DNA of 60,000 nucleotides from Tubiluchus corallicola (Eukaryota; Priapulida; Priapulimorpha; Priapulimorphida; Tubiluchidae). Positions 50,201 to 60,000 of the stretch are shown here, one piece after another (the stretch's first letter is position 1; each line of letters starts with the position of its first letter). Both the position numbers and the translations under genes were made by a program. The DNA lies in the NCBI GenBank assembly GCA_030141605.1, contig JAQGDQ010000086.1, positions 307,418 through 367,417 of the forward strand, written 5' to 3'. Under the pieces are notes generated by a model. It had not been told where the DNA came from, searched no databases, and saw nothing but the letters and a program-made list of their open reading frames with translations.

Positions 50201-52489
50201 TCCTGTATTAAGCGTCGTGTAAACATTTAGTCAGTTTAACAAACATGACAACTGACAGCCCTAAATGTATAGCAGTCTTATCCTAGTAGCAATTCTGGAT
50301 TAAAATATCTGTTTAACACTTTCATACTTCCTTTAAATATTTTAATAATTATAAAGCTTTTAGTCCAGTACATGTGCTAACGAATTTCTGAGGAGATAAA
50401 TTAAGTCTTTTATGAATTGTGCTTGTTTCTGCAAGAACCCCTGTTTACTGCTGTTCCACTAATTTCCGCTGTGACATAGTTGTCGCACGTAAAAATGCAG
50501 GGAATTGATTTTATTTTTCTCTTCTTCACAAATTGATGGTTTTATATGATAAAGAATGACTGGGACTTGACTATAAATGGAGATATAAGTTTTTTAATTG
50601 CATTAGTATCAGCTTCACAATTTTTTTATTTACTAATACATCCAGAATAACGACACCAGATTTGTATCATTAATTGTATTAACTAGTTTTTGCTAACTAG
50701 GTTTTTTATTTTATTTTTTGGTATCTGATTTCTAAAAGATACTTGTATGCTAACTGCTTCTATATTCCACTTAATCTCATTTTATTGAATTTCTTCGTCA
50801 AAAATTCATTTAGCAGAATTCTAGAGTGTTTCTAACATCATTAAATGTTTTTAATTTTCTGTAGCTGGTTTTTACTTATTGTAAAATTAGAAAATTTTGG
50901 TCTTTGTCAGTTTATATCTAGCAATGAAAATAATATTTCTAAATAATTTTAGATGTAAATTTTCAGCTAAAAAGTTGATGTTTTTAATTTTAGCAAATTG
51001 TTGTCATGACTTTACTAGTTGAAGTATACTCTTAACTTGCAATGTAAAGTGAAATATATAATGTGTGATTTAAAAGTGATGAATAGCTATTGTTGAAAAC
51101 TTATGTTAAGTTAGTTAACCTGGCACGTGAGCATATTGGTAACCTGTCAATTTTCTATACAATTCCTAGGCAGAGATTTCCATGCTATGAAGTAGTTATG
51201 TGGTTTATGTTACATAAATGCTACTGATCATTTCAGTTCAAACATTGTGTGAAAGGCTGCTTCGTACGATTTATGACAAACCTATGTAGGTTTGTAATGT
51301 TCACCCTGCCATAATGTTTGGCACAACATCCATATAAAACTTTGTGCAAAGCCAAAGTTCATGTGCCTCAGGCCATAAATTTGCCACACATTTTACATAG
51401 TGTTCCCAATAACTGTCAGCGTGCAATGAATAATGCTTGACTCACCTGTTCAAATAATGTAGTGTCTTCGTGCTTGTGTACCTACTAGAGGTACAAAGGA
51501 TTTCCGGTTTTAGGTATCTGAGATTAAAGGTAGAAAAATATTCAGAGAAAAGAAAAATCTAGCTCTGCTTAGTGTGATATACCTAAAATTAATTTATTCA
51601 GTATTAAAGCGATACAAAGCTTAAAAGCAAAATAACAACAGAAGATGGTTCGACTAATTAAAGTAAGAAATCATTTTTTACTATAAGCAGAAACAGTAGC
51701 TCAATTTTCATAAATATAGAAGAATAATAGACCTAACAGAATGATATTTACAGATATTCGTCGACTTAACAATCTATGCAACAACTTACGACCGCTTGAC
51801 TCAACCACAACTTGATTAATTAATTATAAAACTAATTATAACTCACATTTCCTTCTATTTTTAGCAGATTAATTTTAAGTTGCTGTCTGTTTCAATAAAT
51901 TCACGTGTACACACTGACAGACTTAATGAGTGTTTTACCCACCCAACATCTTAGGTGCCAGGGCACACCACTTGAACATATTGGTCCGATGTGCGTCAAA
52001 GTTTTTCTGCGAAGTTGTCGGCTATCTGTAGTGTAAACTTACAAATTGGTTGCTTAATTGTGTCTTATACATCAACAACGGTTTTTATTACGCTTGCAGA
52101 AATCAGGTTTGGCAGCACTAAAATGGCAGAGAAAACGAAACTCTGATTATTTTCAGGTGTAACTTATCTGAACACATGACTGCGCGCATGAATTAACCTG
52201 GCTTTTCAGTTATGCAACAGTAATGAGATTCAATAGAAAACGATCTGAAAACTATTTGCAAGGCATTGCTAGCACCTACAAACGACTTTAAATGCCATAA
52301 CAGAACGAAAAATGCACCAGCCTATATTTTGTGTAAATTCAAACAGCACTGCTATGCTGCATATTTGTAACATTCGCTTTCAGCTGTATTGTTATTGTTT
52401 ATTTTTACATTTAGTGGTTTAGCATGAGGCTGACTAGCTGGTCCTTGTTTTGTATCCGGTGATCACTAAACTAGTGCGTTGATGCCAAG
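47234..52489. other. Intergenic region upstream of the kinase gene
   Basis: About 5 kb of AT-rich sequence without a supportable exon on either strand. The last 500 nt are somewhat richer in CpG and contain an ATTGG (inverted CCAAT) at about 51981. They are the likely promoter and 5' leader of the kinase gene at 52490. Confidence 0.45.

Positions 52490-60000
<7,511 letters not shown>

Overview
This window looks like nuclear DNA from an invertebrate animal. It is AT-rich, genes are split by GT-AG introns of about 0.5-4 kb, the standard code is used, and the proteins are clearly metazoan. The clade cannot be fixed from the sequence.

Layout. (1) On the + strand, 2111-15348 holds the 3' part of a glutamine:fructose-6-phosphate aminotransferase gene (GFPT). 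The glutaminase-domain start lies upstream of the window. (2) On the + strand, 18269-18901 is a single-exon gene of unknown function. It converges on a minus-strand NOL7-like nucleolar gene at 19791-20421. (3) On the minus strand, 21911-22747 is an intronless NF-YA transcription factor gene. (4) On the minus strand, 27459-43962 is a complete TTC38 gene of about 14 coding exons. An unrelated multi-exon coding unit of unknown identity (35848-37747) is nested in one of its introns. (5) 44.6-47.2 kb is a mobile-element cluster: a non-LTR retrotransposon tail, a hAT-type non-autonomous element and two copies of a TIR element. (6) On the + strand, 52490-60000 is the 5' part of an AAK1/BMP2K-type (Numb-associated) kinase gene that runs off the window.

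The genes have no obvious common pathway: hexosamine synthesis, CCAAT-box transcription, ribosome biogenesis and endocytic kinase signalling.

The most interesting signal is repeated exon duplication with alternative-splicing geometry. GFPT has two tandem internal exons (2111-2243 and 2307-2445) with identical phases, separated by a 63-nt intron. It also has two alternative last exons (13576-13620 and 15304-15348), each encoding the catalytic C-tail. TTC38 has two tandem 82-nt exons (42107-42188 and 41968-42049) separated by a 57-nt intron. In both internal pairs, including both exons would shift the frame, so they look mutually exclusive.
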